A stretch of DNA of 64,000 bases from Alteromonas profundi (GTDB lineage Bacteria > Pseudomonadota > Gammaproteobacteria > Enterobacterales > Alteromonadaceae), in NCBI RefSeq assembly GCF_010500865.1, contig NZ_JAAAWN010000004.1, positions 1 to 64,000 of the forward strand, in the 5' to 3' direction. Below, piece by piece: positions 50,272 to 60,091 of this stretch; positions within the stretch are counted from its first letter, which is position 1; each line of letters opens with the position of its first letter. The translations under genes and the position numbers were made by a program. Below the pieces are notes generated by a model. It ran no database searches. It worked only from the letters and a program-made list of their open reading frames with translations, and had not been told where the DNA came from.

Positions 50272-50287
50272 TAGTATACGTTTTCCC
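50272..50287. promoter_or_regulatory. GalR-type operator between galM and galR
   Basis: TAGTATACGTTTTCCC, sharing the right half GTTTTCCC with the galT site. It lies in the 274-bp gap between divergent galM and galR, 75 bp from the galM start, and may control both. Confidence 0.5.
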
Positions 50288-50471
50288 TACTTTTTACATC
50301 CTAAAGACTTACAACAAGCTTATGAAAATTTGTAAATATACTGTACGCTATGAGCCGAATTCGAGGAGCTTCGATGATCATCGCTTGCTGCGCTGTCGGC
50401 CCGATTAAGGGTGGCATATAAGTGAGAAAGCCCCGTACCCATTAACTATTAACACATGTTTTTCTATACCC

Positions 50472-51473
50472 ATGGCAACGATTAAAGATATTGCACAGGC
50501 AGCCGGTGTGTCACTGGCCACTGTTTCTCGCGTTATAAATGATGGCCCTAAGGTGGGCAAAGACACCCGTAAACGGGTAAAGAAAATTATGGAAGACATG
50601 GGCTACCGGCCCAATGCTAATGCGAGAGCGCTAGTGACTAAACGCAGTGCTTCATTAGGTGTAGTGTTGGCAGAACTTCACGACCCTTTCTTTGCCATGC
50701 TAGCCCACGGCGTAGAAAGTGTAACCCGTAAAAGTAACGTTCAAATCTTATTGAGCGCGGGGTCTATTGAAAAAGAAACTGAATTACGTGCTATTGAAAT
50801 TTTGCTTGAACACCGCGTGGAAGCCATGGTGGTGCATAGTAAGGCGTTAGACGATGCAACGCTTGTTGACTTTGCTCGCCAAATACCCGGTTTTGTACTT
50901 ATAAACCGTTATATACCCGAAATTGCTAACCGCTGCGTGTGGTTAGACAATGTGACGGGCGGGCGTCTTATGGCCGAATATGCGATTAATCAGGGCCACA
51001 AGAAGCTTGCGGTAATAAGCAGTCAATACCGCATTGACGATCCAAACCATAGATTACAGGGTATTCGTGAAGCTACCAAAGCCGCCAATATCGATCTCCC
51101 TGAAAGCATGATTGAATACGCCGCCCCCGACCAAGAAGGTGGGGAACTCGCGATGCAGAATTTGCTTGCCACTGGCGCCAAATTTACCGCTGTGTTGGCC
51201 TATAACGATGCGATGGCCTCTGGCGCTATGACAATGCTTCAAGATCATAACATCTCGGTGCCCGATGACGTTTCAGTCGTGGGTTATGATGATGTGTTGC
51301 TAGCGAAATATTGTCGACCCAAATTAACTACGCTTCGCTACCCTATCGAAATGATGTCAGCGAAAGCGGCGGAACTAGCGCTTAAATATGCTAGCGGCGC
51401 TGAACCAGAGGAAGGGTTAACGTTTAAATACACCCCAACTATTGTTAAACGCGACTCCTTAGTACGCCGATAG
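50472..51473 (+). CDS. galR: LacI-family repressor GalR
   Basis: The 333-residue repressor aligns along its length with E. coli GalR: helix-turn-helix MATIKDIAQAAGVSLATVSR, hinge helix YRPNANARALV, then the sugar-binding core with VLINRYIPEIANRCVWLDN, EGGELAMQNLLA in the same place as E. coli's SGGEQAMTELL, and VVGYDDVLLAKYCRPKLTTL. It should release DNA on binding galactose. Its position beside galM and the shared palindromes suggest it controls gal genes and the alpha-galactoside locus. Confidence 0.9.
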   Translation: MATIKDIAQAAGVSLATVSRVINDGPKVGKDTRKRVKKIMEDMGYRPNANARALVTKRSASLGVVLAELHDPFFAMLAHGVESVTRKSNVQILLSAGSIEKETELRAIEILLEHRVEAMVVHSKALDDATLVDFARQIPGFVLINRYIPEIANRCVWLDNVTGGRLMAEYAINQGHKKLAVISSQYRIDDPNHRLQGIREATKAANIDLPESMIEYAAPDQEGGELAMQNLLATGAKFTAVLAYNDAMASGAMTMLQDHNISVPDDVSVVGYDDVLLAKYCRPKLTTLRYPIEMMSAKAAELALKYASGAEPEEGLTFKYTPTIVKRDSLVRR

Positions 51474-51507
51474 CAGGCAAATAGGTGACGGAAAGTGAGC
51501 GTTAGCA

Positions 51508-51541
51508 GAGAGGAAATTATTATCAATAATTCCTCCTCTTT
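51508..51541 (+). terminator. Terminator after galR
   Basis: AGAGGAAATTATT-atc-AATAATTCCTCCT, a long hairpin with one bulge, followed by CTTTTCC, 35 bp after the galR stop. Confidence 0.75.
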
Positions 51542-51565
51542 TCCTCTTGACAAAAATACTTCATT

Positions 51566-51782
51566 GATCGTGGCGATATAATGTTTATCCCCAACGCGTT
51601 ACGTGCCGCGATCTTTCAATAGCTTACGATCATTTTTTTAGGCGATCTTAAAAAATAGCCTTACACCCCTTGATTTACGCGCCTTAACGTGATCTGACCG
51701 AGTGGTCAAGAACGATCGTTTAAAAAATATATGAAAGACCTGTTGGAGAGTTAATAACAACTTGATCCACACTTTATCCACA
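51566..51782. other. Replication-origin-like region: GATC cluster with DnaA boxes
   Basis: These 217 bp hold seven GATC sites (51566, 51610, 51628, 51643, 51691, 51714, 51764), against about one expected. Three head AT-rich 13-mers like the E. coli oriC unwinding repeats: GATCTTTCAATAG, GATCATTTTTTTA and GATCTTAAAAAAT. DnaA-box-like 9-mers are TTATCCCCA (51585), TGATCCACA (51763) and the perfect TTATCCACA (51774). An AACGATCGTT palindrome and TGACC/GGTCA inverted repeat lie between. The layout is that of a gammaproteobacterial oriC, but dnaA, mnmG and mioC are absent nearby, so it may be the chromosomal origin in an unusual place or another Dam/SeqA/DnaA-controlled locus. Confidence 0.5.
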
Positions 51783-51805
51783 GGCCAAAAAGGCCGTGGA
51801 TGCCG

Positions 51806-52669
51806 CTATTTTGCTGATAAAGTGTCGATGAAAATGCGGTATTCAGATAGCGCATAATCGGTAGTAAGCGTGGCGTTGTGAGTGACCTTTGGGATGACAG
51901 ATATAGATTTTTGTTCACTTGCTGCGGTTTTAAGAAGTTGTTCACTAATCGCTGGGGGGGTCACACTATCTTTCGCGCCTACTATCATCCACAGTGGGCC
52001 TTCATAGTGACGCAATATAGGGGCGATTTGCATAAGGTGCACTTCTGGATGCAGTTTCATACTTGTAATTGAGTTTGAAAAACCGGGCACCATATTGGCA
52101 ATAAGATCGGAAATATTATTAAATGCCCCGTCTAACACTAAAGCATCGATGGGGCGGTTTGCCGCTACATAGCTAGCAAAATAACTTCCCACACCGCGCC
52201 CGTGCACTAGCGTAGGTAAACCATTATCAAACGTAGACTCGGCATAATCATAAATGGTCAGCGCATCATTTTTTATGGCATTAATACTCAATTCAGGCGC
52301 TTTTTCACTGGCCCCTACGCCTTGGTAATCCATCCATAATATATTAGCGGGTAATTTACCAAGGCGATGCACCACAGCGTTGTTTTCGCTCACCGCCATA
52401 CGATTATCAGGATAAAAGATAATATTAACTTTTGGCGAAGGGTAAGAAACGGCAATGCCCCGCAGCGTTAACCCTTGCGCATTCTCAATTTCGACACGTG
52501 TTATGCCTGCCGAGGTTTCATCTTTAGCGATAGCGCCATGAAGCTTAGTAGTATCTAACTGTTTATTTTGGGTGTCTTGATAAAAAAAAGCATTTGGTGT
52601 GACGTTAATCGCGCACCCAGTTAACCATAGCATAGCGAAAAGGAGGGCTAGTTCGCGGGTGATTTTCAT
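51806..52669 (-). CDS. Lipoprotein alpha/beta hydrolase
   Basis: A 287-residue protein with a lipobox (LLFAMLWLTGC, Cys21) and an alpha/beta hydrolase core: IFYPDNRMAVS, ILWMDYQGVGAS, an elbow-like VHGRGVGSYFASYVA with Arg-Gly-Val in place of the usual Ser, DAPK-type Asp in IVGAKDSVTPP, and a C-terminal THNATL His. The usual GxSxG serine appears as GRGVG, so it may lack classical hydrolase activity. ATG 52669 is chosen because it opens the lipoprotein signal and follows GGAT; an upstream in-frame start is not supported. Function unknown. Its stop is 24 bp from the DnaA box. Confidence 0.7.
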   Translation of the reverse strand: MKITRELALLFAMLWLTGCAINVTPNAFFYQDTQNKQLDTTKLHGAIAKDETSAGITRVEIENAQGLTLRGIAVSYPSPKVNIIFYPDNRMAVSENNAVVHRLGKLPANILWMDYQGVGASEKAPELSINAIKNDALTIYDYAESTFDNGLPTLVHGRGVGSYFASYVAANRPIDALVLDGAFNNISDLIANMVPGFSNSITSMKLHPEVHLMQIAPILRHYEGPLWMIVGAKDSVTPPAISEQLLKTAASEQKSISVIPKVTHNATLTTDYALSEYRIFIDTLSAK

Positions 52670-52838
52670 TATCTCTATCCTTGATGAATAAGTAATCATT
52701 AAAGCAAACTCATAGGACAGACACAAGTTAGCTTTACTTGCGTTGGTGCTTACACAAAGGTTGAGGCTACAGGCTAACCTGTTGGTGAACTTTGTAAAAT
52801 AGCGGCTCTATACGAACTATATACGTGCCATATACGTG

Positions 52839-54179
52839 CTATGCGCTATCGATAATCCTGCGTGCTTCATTCGCATCAAAATCGCGATTAACCTTTAAGT
52901 ACACTGCGCCTTGCTGACTATTTAAGGTAACTTCAAGCACCCCCGAGGCGTTAAGCAGTTTCCCTCGCAAAGCAAGAACTTGGGTATCAATAAATTGCCC
53001 ACTCATGGTAACCCGTTTTACGCGGCTTACCTCTTTTAAACCACTTAATACATACAACCATATCAGTGTGCTTATCGCGCCTACCATATACGCAACCTCG
53101 GCAGACCAAATATCAGTAATCACCCCTGACAGTATGCCCCCTAAAAATGCGCCAAAAAATTGGAAGCTGGCGTAAATTCCCATTGCGGTGCCCTTTTGCC
53201 CCGCAGGCGCAATACTTGATACCAGAGCAGGAAAGTTCGCTTCAAGGTAGTTGAAACCAGTGAAAAAAAGCACTACCGCGGCCGTAGTCACCCACCAGCT
53301 ATGATCTTTTAACGCCAGCGCAAAAAATGCGACACCCATTAATATTGAACCACTAATAAGAAACGACTTAGGGGTTCTACCACGCGCCATCCCCATCATT
53401 ATTACAAGGCCCACAATAGATAATCCCAATACTGGCAAGTAGACGGACCAATGGCTGTCCAGTGTCATATCGAAATGTACAAGGGTTACGGGTAGCTGCA
53501 CGAACAGCAAAGTTATGAGCATATGTAGAAGTAAGACACTCACATTAAGTCGCCACAATTGGGAAGAGAATATTAGCTGCGCTAACTGTCCTTTTTGCGG
53601 CAGCGTGTCGCCACTACTTACTTTAACGCCCGTGGGCACTATCCACTTAATCACGGGCATACAGGCTATCGCCAAACTACCGGTAATGGCAAAAATACCC
53701 GCCAGCCCCCAATTTTTGGCAATCAGAGGGCCAAGAATAACAGCAAGGTAAAATGAAAAACCGATAGCGATACCGATAATAGCCATTACCTTCGCCCGCT
53801 GACTTTCTCGGCTAACATCTGTGGCGAGGGCCATGATAGCGCCGGCAATGGCACCGGCCCCCTGCAAAATACGCCCTACTATCATCATACTCATCGTATC
53901 TGCGTTAGCGGCAATAAAACTGCCCACTGCGAATACGCTTAGCCCCAGCAGAATAACGGGTTTTCGGCCCCACTTGTCGGACATCATACCCATCGGAATT
54001 TGCAAGGCAGCCTGGGTTAGGCCATACCCTCCTACAGCAAGCCCCACCATTAGCGGTGAGTAATCAGGGTAATCCATGGCCGCCACAGCGAGTACAGGCA
54101 TGACCATAAATAAACCTAACATACGTAAAACGTAAACCAATGCCAGCGCCAAAGCAGCGCGCAATTCCAAAGCGTTCAA
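52839..54179 (-). CDS. MFS transporter, YajR-like, with C-terminal ferredoxin-fold domain
   Basis: A 446-residue major facilitator protein with 12 transmembrane segments and the motif-A loop GMMSDKWGRKPVILLG between segments 2 and 3. From about residue 385 a cytosolic alpha-beta domain (SGQFIDTQVLALRGKLLNAS; GAVYLKVNRDFDANEARRII) resembles the YAM domain of E. coli YajR, a proton-driven drug exporter. Motif GxLaGaiaGA-type in segment 5 suggests efflux. Divergent from uvrA. Confidence 0.88.
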   Translation of the reverse strand: MNALELRAALALALVYVLRMLGLFMVMPVLAVAAMDYPDYSPLMVGLAVGGYGLTQAALQIPMGMMSDKWGRKPVILLGLSVFAVGSFIAANADTMSMMIVGRILQGAGAIAGAIMALATDVSRESQRAKVMAIIGIAIGFSFYLAVILGPLIAKNWGLAGIFAITGSLAIACMPVIKWIVPTGVKVSSGDTLPQKGQLAQLIFSSQLWRLNVSVLLLHMLITLLFVQLPVTLVHFDMTLDSHWSVYLPVLGLSIVGLVIMMGMARGRTPKSFLISGSILMGVAFFALALKDHSWWVTTAAVVLFFTGFNYLEANFPALVSSIAPAGQKGTAMGIYASFQFFGAFLGGILSGVITDIWSAEVAYMVGAISTLIWLYVLSGLKEVSRVKRVTMSGQFIDTQVLALRGKLLNASGVLEVTLNSQQGAVYLKVNRDFDANEARRIIDSA

Positions 54180-54376
54180 ACCGACAAAGTCCTCTAATTC
54201 AAGATGGGCGCGAAGTGTAGCATATTATGGGCGTCTACCCACGTTTCCAATAATCGATTAATCTAATCTTAAGATGATCTCTTCAAGGTGTGACGAGTAT
54301 AACTTCAACAAGCATTGTCATATCACTTTAGTTGACACCTATGGCATACTGGTTCTTTTTTCTCATTTAGGCTTCA

Positions 54377-57208
54377 ATGGATAAAATCGAAATACGCGGT
54401 GCTCGCACCCACAATTTGAAAAACATCGATTTAACCTTGCCACGGGATAAGCTTGTGGTCATCACCGGTCTGTCTGGCTCGGGTAAATCGTCTCTAGCGT
54501 TCGACACTTTGTATGCAGAGGGCCAACGTCGATACGTTGAGTCGCTGTCTGCCTATGCCCGACAGTTTCTTTCGATGATGGAAAAGCCTGATGTTGATCA
54601 CATTGAAGGCTTGTCACCCGCAATATCTATTGAGCAAAAATCCACGTCGCATAATCCCCGCTCAACCGTGGGTACCATCACCGAAATATATGACTATCTT
54701 CGATTGATGTTTGCACGAGTAGGTACGCCGCGCTGCCCTGATCATGATGTTCCGCTTGATGCGCAAACGGTAAGTCAGATGGTGGATAAGGTTCTAGCAA
54801 TGCCCGAGGGCAGCAAATTAATGTTGCTAGCGCCTATTATCAAAGAGCGAAAAGGTGAGCATGTAAAGACACTGCAGAATCTGTCAGCGCAGGGTTTTAT
54901 ACGTTGCCGTATTGACGGTGAAGTATGCGACCTATCCGATCCACCTGAACTAGATTTACATAAAAAGCACACCATCGAAGTGGTGGTTGATCGCTTTAAA
55001 GTACGTGACGATATGGCGCTTCGCTTGTCAGAGTCGTTTGAGACAGCGCTTAGCTTAGCCAACGGGAATGCGCTAGTAGCGGATATGGACGATAAAGACG
55101 CTGAAGAAATTGTATTTTCAGCAAATTTCGCCTGCCCTCATTGCGGTTACAGCTTAAGTGAACTAGAGCCACGGTTATTTTCCTTTAATAACCCAGCGGG
55201 GGCCTGCCCCACCTGTGACGGCCTTGGAACACGCCAATTTTTCGACCCATCACGGGTGGTAGGAAATACCGAGCTAAGTTTGGCTGGTGGCGCAATCCGC
55301 GGATGGGATAAACGCAGCTATTACTATTTTCAGATGCTACAGGCTGTTGCTGATCATTATGGTTTCGATTTGGCCGCGCCGTTTGAAACCCTAAGTCAAG
55401 AACATAAAGACATTGTGTTGTATGGCTCGAAAGGCAAGTCGCTTTCATTTAAGTATATTAACGAACGCGGCGATATTATGGAGCGAAAGCATCCATTTGA
55501 GGGCATTATCCCGAATATGGAACGCCGATACCGCGAGACGGAATCTAATTCGGTACGCGAAGAGTTAGCTAAGTATTTAAGTCAGCAGCATTGCAGTAGT
55601 TGCGACGGTTCTCGATTGCGTACAGAAGCAAGAAACGTGTTTATCCAAGACACTAATTTGCCGGCAATTGCCGAAATGTCTATTGCTGGCGCTTACGATT
55701 TCTTTGAAGCGCTCGATTTAGCTGGACAAAAAGCACAGATTGCAGAGAAGATTTTAAAAGAGATCCTCGATCGCCTTCGCTTTTTGGTGAATGTGGGTTT
55801 GAATTATCTTTCCCTATCCCGCAGCGCTGATACCCTTTCAGGGGGGGAGGCGCAACGTATTAGGCTGGCAAGTCAAATTGGTGCTGGACTCGTAGGCGTA
55901 ATGTACGTGCTAGATGAGCCCTCAATTGGTCTTCATCAAAGAGACAACGAGCGCCTACTTAAAACGCTCACCCATCTACGAGACCTAGGGAATACGGTAT
56001 TGGTGGTTGAACATGACGAAGATGCCATTCGAGAAGCCGATTATGTGGTGGATATTGGCCCTGGTGCGGGTGTGCATGGTGGAGAAATAATTGCTGAGGG
56101 CACATTGGAAGATATTGTTAACAGTGAGCATTCACTTACAGGGAAATACCTATCAGGCCGGGAAAAAATTGATATCCCTCCACAACGAACTCCGACACAT
56201 AAAGATAAATGGTTAACATTAAAGGGGGCGACAGGTAACAACCTGCAGTCGGTGGATTTACGTATTCCTATGGGCGTAATGACCTGTGTAACGGGCGTAT
56301 CTGGCTCCGGGAAATCTACCCTTATAAACGATACCTTTTATAAAATTGCCCATTGCGCCTTAAATAAGGCTACCACCTCTGAACCTGCCCCCTATGAAAG
56401 CATGAGCGGGCTAGATCAGCTAGATAAAGTGGTGGATATTGACCAAAGCCCTATCGGAAGAACGCCTAGGTCCAACCCTGCTACGTATGCGGGTATATTC
56501 ACGCCAATTCGTGAAATGTTTGCCGGCACCCAAGAAGCACGATCGCGCGGCTACAAACCAGGTAGGTTTAGTTTCAATGTGAAAGGCGGGCGTTGCGAAG
56601 CATGTCAGGGCGATGGCGTTATTAAGGTAGAAATGCACTTTCTGCCTGACGTTTATGTACCCTGTGATGTGTGCAAAGGGAAACGCTACAATCGCGAAAC
56701 GCTAGAAGTTAAGTACAAGGATAAGAATATTCACGAAGTTCTTGAGATGACAGTGGAAGATGCTCATCAGTTCTTCGAAGCTATTCCCGCAATTGCACGT
56801 AAACTTCAAACATTAAAAGATGTAGGCTTGTCTTATATTCGCTTAGGCCAAGCTGCCACTACCTTATCGGGCGGTGAAGCACAGCGGGTAAAACTGGCTA
56901 AAGAGCTTTCTAAGCGTGATACTGGGCAAACACTATATATTTTGGATGAACCGACGACTGGCTTGCACTTCCATGATATTAAACAATTGCTTGCGGTATT
57001 GCATAAGTTACGCGATCACGGCAACACTGTAGTGGTGATTGAACATAATTTGGATGTGATTAAAACTGCCGACTGGATTGTAGACTTAGGCCCTGAAGGG
57101 GGCTCTGGCGGTGGCCAAATCATTGCCGAAGGCACCCCTGAAGAGGTTGCAGAGCAAGCAGTGTCTCATACAGGTCGCTTCTTAAAGCCTATGCTTAACC
57201 AAAGCTAA
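54377..57208 (+). CDS. uvrA: Excinuclease ABC subunit A (UvrA)
   Basis: The 943-residue DNA-damage sensor of nucleotide excision repair. Two ABC ATPase modules: Walker [16 protein letters not shown] (about 31-45) and [15 protein letters not shown] (about 640), signatures [16 protein letters not shown] and [16 protein letters not shown], Walker B segments VLDEPSIGL and ILDEPTTGL, and zinc fingers [13 protein letters not shown] and [22 protein letters not shown] lies 5 nt before the ATG. Length is normal. No LexA box was found by eye in the divergent gap with the MFS gene. Confidence 0.98.
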   Translation: MDKIEIRGARTHNLKNIDLTLPRDKLVVITGLSGSGKSSLAFDTLYAEGQRRYVESLSAYARQFLSMMEKPDVDHIEGLSPAISIEQKSTSHNPRSTVGTITEIYDYLRLMFARVGTPRCPDHDVPLDAQTVSQMVDKVLAMPEGSKLMLLAPIIKERKGEHVKTLQNLSAQGFIRCRIDGEVCDLSDPPELDLHKKHTIEVVVDRFKVRDDMALRLSESFETALSLANGNALVADMDDKDAEEIVFSANFACPHCGYSLSELEPRLFSFNNPAGACPTCDGLGTRQFFDPSRVVGNTELSLAGGAIRGWDKRSYYYFQMLQAVADHYGFDLAAPFETLSQEHKDIVLYGSKGKSLSFKYINERGDIMERKHPFEGIIPNMERRYRETESNSVREELAKYLSQQHCSSCDGSRLRTEARNVFIQDTNLPAIAEMSIAGAYDFFEALDLAGQKAQIAEKILKEILDRLRFLVNVGLNYLSLSRSADTLSGGEAQRIRLASQIGAGLVGVMYVLDEPSIGLHQRDNERLLKTLTHLRDLGNTVLVVEHDEDAIREADYVVDIGPGAGVHGGEIIAEGTLEDIVNSEHSLTGKYLSGREKIDIPPQRTPTHKDKWLTLKGATGNNLQSVDLRIPMGVMTCVTGVSGSGKSTLINDTFYKIAHCALNKATTSEPAPYESMSGLDQLDKVVDIDQSPIGRTPRSNPATYAGIFTPIREMFAGTQEARSRGYKPGRFSFNVKGGRCEACQGDGVIKVEMHFLPDVYVPCDVCKGKRYNRETLEVKYKDKNIHEVLEMTVEDAHQFFEAIPAIARKLQTLKDVGLSYIRLGQAATTLSGGEAQRVKLAKELSKRDTGQTLYILDEPTTGLHFHDIKQLLAVLHKLRDHGNTVVVIEHNLDVIKTADWIVDLGPEGGSGGGQIIAEGTPEEVAEQAVSHTGRFLKPMLNQS

Positions 57209-57216
57209 CGCAAACT

Positions 57217-57245
57217 AAAAAACGCGCCATACTGGCGCGTTTTCT
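57217..57245 (+). terminator. Terminator after uvrA
   Basis: AAAAAACGCGCC-atact-GGCGCGTTTTCT, a GC-rich stem with A-run and T-run, 9 bp after the uvrA stop. Confidence 0.9.
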
Positions 57246-57250
57246 CTACA

Positions 57251-57358
57251 AGACACCCACTAGTCCCGAGACATTCATCTACGTTTAAATGCAACCTTGC
57301 ACACAGGTATGGATGTCATGTTTCGGGAATATGGCTGTCTAATTTAACATGGGTGTCT
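57251..57358. repeat. GGGTGTCT-type REP-like repeats, left of the RAYT region
   Basis: AGACACCCAC at 57251-57260 and ATGGGTGTCT at 57349-57358 are opposed copies of the same unit, with degenerate versions ATGGATGTC at about 57310 and ATGGCTGTCT near 57331 between them. The same unit recurs on the other side of the RAYT gene at 60092-60213. Non-coding otherwise. Confidence 0.6.
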
Positions 57359-57385
57359 AAAAGTGCTGTAAAGGAAACTACTACG

Positions 57386-58885
57386 CTACTGTTTTGCGGC
57401 TTGTATCGCTAACCCTTCACAAACTGAATTGAATGCATCATTCTCTAACCGGGGCATTCCGTTCAAAAGCGTTTCATAAAGTGCGTCAATAATTATCGGA
57501 GAAAGGCTCATTCCCCCCGTTATCATAACTACTTCAGGTTTAACGGCTGTTTTCTCTAAACATTCAACTACCAAGGCTTTTACTTTGCTAAGCCAAGGTT
57601 TTAATGCTTTCTTGAGCGCTTCTTTACTAATGTCTACGTTAAAGTCGTCCTCTACATACTGTAATGGCAAGGTAATAGTATCTTTGCTCGACAAGAGTTC
57701 TTTCGCCATTCTAACCGAGTTAACCACACGGGCAGACAGCTTGTTTTCCTGTACAATAAGTAGACGCTCTAATTGCTTTGCGTCTTTAGTAATAGACATA
57801 GTCTGGGCAATGTCTAAACCGTAATCATCAGAGAAAAAACGCGTTAATGCGGGTATGTTATCAACTGCACACATGTCAGAATAGTAGGTTGGCGGCACAG
57901 GCAAACCGTTTATTGTTTTTAGTCCCATGCCCATTTCTGGCGCTACAGCCTTTAATAACAGGCTTTTATCACAGTCCATTCCGCCAAGGCGTCTTCCTGT
58001 CACCGACAAAACATCCTCAGCTCTGTTTAGCTGGTTAGTTCTATCAGGTGAAAGATTAATACAACATACGTCAGTGGTGCCCCCACCTATATCCACAATT
58101 AATGCTGTAGTATCCCGCGATAAGGTTTGCTCTATTTTGTAAGCGGCAGCGATAGGCTCATCGAGAAAGCCGACTTGAGCGAAGCCTGCCAAAGACGCGG
58201 CTTCTGTCATAATTTGTATAGCTTGCCGATTGCCTGCCTCACCACGCGTACCATGAAACTTAACCGGCCTACCTATAATTGCTGAGGTTACGGTCGTATT
58301 AAGTTGCATTTCGGCACACTGTTTAAAATAGGCGAGTTGGTTAGCAATAATACCTTTAAAAGCTTTTTTCTGATCTTCGTCTAATGATGCGCCTAGAAAA
58401 TTTTTAGGTGAATAGATAAGCCTGCCTTTATCTGGCATTTTAAGAAAACGTTTGAATCCTTCTTCCCCAAAAGCGAACTTTCCACTTTCAACTAACCGTA
58501 GCAGAGGTATCTCATCTAATGACATAGCATGCATAAGTTGCTGTATTGCTTTGCGTTGCAACGCCGGTTTATTATGATATTCGCCACGAAGGTCGTCTAT
58601 ACGACCGCTATACACCGACTGCTCTTTGGGATCTTTTGCCGAATAGTAGCCTTGTTTAGCGCGCTCAATTTGCTCATTAATAACGCGCTTCAATTGGGAT
58701 ACTTTTACTTCAACCATTTCGTCCGGGGGCGGAGGTAGCTCGTCCTCAAAATATATAAATACGGATGAGCGGATTTTACTACCATTCTTCACCAATGGAT
58801 CTAGCTTTATATGCCTATGGGTAGCACCGTCAAAGTACACTACTTCGGAGTTAGATGTACCGTAATCAATCCCAATTGCCGTCAT
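57386..58885 (-). CDS. Hsp70-family protein, YegD-like
   Basis: A 499-residue Hsp70-related ATPase with phosphate 1 motif AIGIDYGTSNSEVVYFDG, phosphate 2 [20 protein letters not shown], connect region FLDEPIAAAYKIE and adenosine motif VVMITGGMSLSPIIIDAL. It is shorter than DnaK and lacks a full substrate-binding and lid domain, as in E. coli YegD. An insertion at about 60-120 is helical and charged. Function is unknown; no J-protein or GrpE gene adjoins. It stands alone between uvrA and the RAYT gene. Confidence 0.85.
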   Translation of the reverse strand: MTAIGIDYGTSNSEVVYFDGATHRHIKLDPLVKNGSKIRSSVFIYFEDELPPPPDEMVEVKVSQLKRVINEQIERAKQGYYSAKDPKEQSVYSGRIDDLRGEYHNKPALQRKAIQQLMHAMSLDEIPLLRLVESGKFAFGEEGFKRFLKMPDKGRLIYSPKNFLGASLDEDQKKAFKGIIANQLAYFKQCAEMQLNTTVTSAIIGRPVKFHGTRGEAGNRQAIQIMTEAASLAGFAQVGFLDEPIAAAYKIEQTLSRDTTALIVDIGGGTTDVCCINLSPDRTNQLNRAEDVLSVTGRRLGGMDCDKSLLLKAVAPEMGMGLKTINGLPVPPTYYSDMCAVDNIPALTRFFSDDYGLDIAQTMSITKDAKQLERLLIVQENKLSARVVNSVRMAKELLSSKDTITLPLQYVEDDFNVDISKEALKKALKPWLSKVKALVVECLEKTAVKPEVVMITGGMSLSPIIIDALYETLLNGMPRLENDAFNSVCEGLAIQAAKQ

Positions 58886-59075
58886 AATCAATGTTTAATC
58901 AGAAGTTTGACGGGGATTGTAAATGAAAATTAGCCGGGGGTCACATTACGCTTTAGATACATTTTTTAGATATACCTATAGCGCATTTTCACTCTACGAC
59001 TAAGATAAGAAGCCGCTTACTCGCTTCTTTTTCCACCTTCCACTTCAATGCTTGTAACCCTAAACCTTCACAAAT

Positions 59076-60005
59076 TCAAAATGCAGCTTTGCGTAGTGCA
59101 ATAGTGATGCTTATTTTTGAACGAAACTGTGTTTCTATTCCGCTAGTCATTTTAAACCAATAGCCTTCGTTAATCCCCACTCGCGAAAGTATAGGTTCAC
59201 AATTAGCAGGAATAACCCCCTCGGCTTTTTGTGTTAACCTTCGTCCCGTATAGTCAACTAGTTGCATGTAGTGCTCCAATGCGAAGGGAAGCCCTTTTTC
59301 CGCCTTTGAATTTGTCGACCCTATGAAAGGAAGAAGACTGCGTGGTTGCGCGTTCGCTTTCGCAGCTTTAACTCGTCGTTTAATGCTCGTATATGCCGAT
59401 TTTTCAGGGGTCTTTGCCTTTCCTGCCCTTATAGGGTTCAAGTCCACATATGCCATACACGCTAGTAGCGATGCTTCATCGAGTAAGGCTTGTGATTTAA
59501 AGCGTCCTTCCCAAAAGCGCCCGGTACATTCATCCTCTTTGTTGGCTAATCTTGCAATATACTCATTTAGCAAGCGCATAAACCAACTTATATCGTACAA
59601 CCTTTTCCTGTATACCGACACGCTTGACAATACGCTTTGCAACTGAATTTGAGAAAGCTTAGATCTCGATTTACTGTTCATGTATTGGCGGGTTAGTTCT
59701 GTACCTTTATGCAGCATATGCCAGCGCCGCAGTACATCATCCGTACTGAGCGAAAGCGCTTTTCGCTTATCTACATAAAGCACCAGGTGGGTATGATTGC
59801 TCATAACAGCATAAGCGCAAACGTCTATCGCAAATACGCTTGCAAGCTTCAGTAGACGGTTCTCTACCCAATGCCTACGGTGCTCATAGCTTTTACCGCT
59901 GTAGTGGTCTCTACCGCAAAGGAATGCACGCCTAACACAACGGGATACACAATGATAATAAGACGTTGCATCAAGACAAATAAGTGTTTTTCTGGGCTGT
60001 GGCAT
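59076..60005 (-). CDS. REP-associated tyrosine transposase (RAYT)
   Basis: A 309-residue Y1/HUH-type transposase domain protein. The metal-binding His pair is in AVMSNHTHLVLYVD, the FWEGRFKSQALLDE segment is typical, and the presumed nucleophile Tyr is in ACMAYVDLNPIRAG. The N-terminal PRKTLICLDATSYYHCVSRC is also family-typical. RAYTs are single-copy domesticated transposases thought to spread or process REP sequences. GGGTGTCT-like repeats lie on both sides, which fits. No terminal inverted repeats of a normal IS were found. Confidence 0.88.
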   Translation of the reverse strand: MPQPRKTLICLDATSYYHCVSRCVRRAFLCGRDHYSGKSYEHRRHWVENRLLKLASVFAIDVCAYAVMSNHTHLVLYVDKRKALSLSTDDVLRRWHMLHKGTELTRQYMNSKSRSKLSQIQLQSVLSSVSVYRKRLYDISWFMRLLNEYIARLANKEDECTGRFWEGRFKSQALLDEASLLACMAYVDLNPIRAGKAKTPEKSAYTSIKRRVKAAKANAQPRSLLPFIGSTNSKAEKGLPFALEHYMQLVDYTGRRLTQKAEGVIPANCEPILSRVGINEGYWFKMTSGIETQFRSKISITIALRKAAF

Positions 60006-60091
60006 AGGACGGACACATAAAAAATGAATAACACTTACTATGGGTGAAAGGAAAAGCTAATGGTACTGCCCCTTAGGATAGAAATTGCAAA

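Noticed and set aside
54180..54376. LexA box before uvrA
   Set aside because: No CTGT-N8-ACAG palindrome could be found by eye in the divergent gap; a weak CTGG near 54350 has no partner.
57386..58885. DnaK or HscA
   Set aside because: The ATPase motifs fit Hsp70, but the length and missing substrate-binding domain point to a YegD-like protein and no co-chaperone genes are near.
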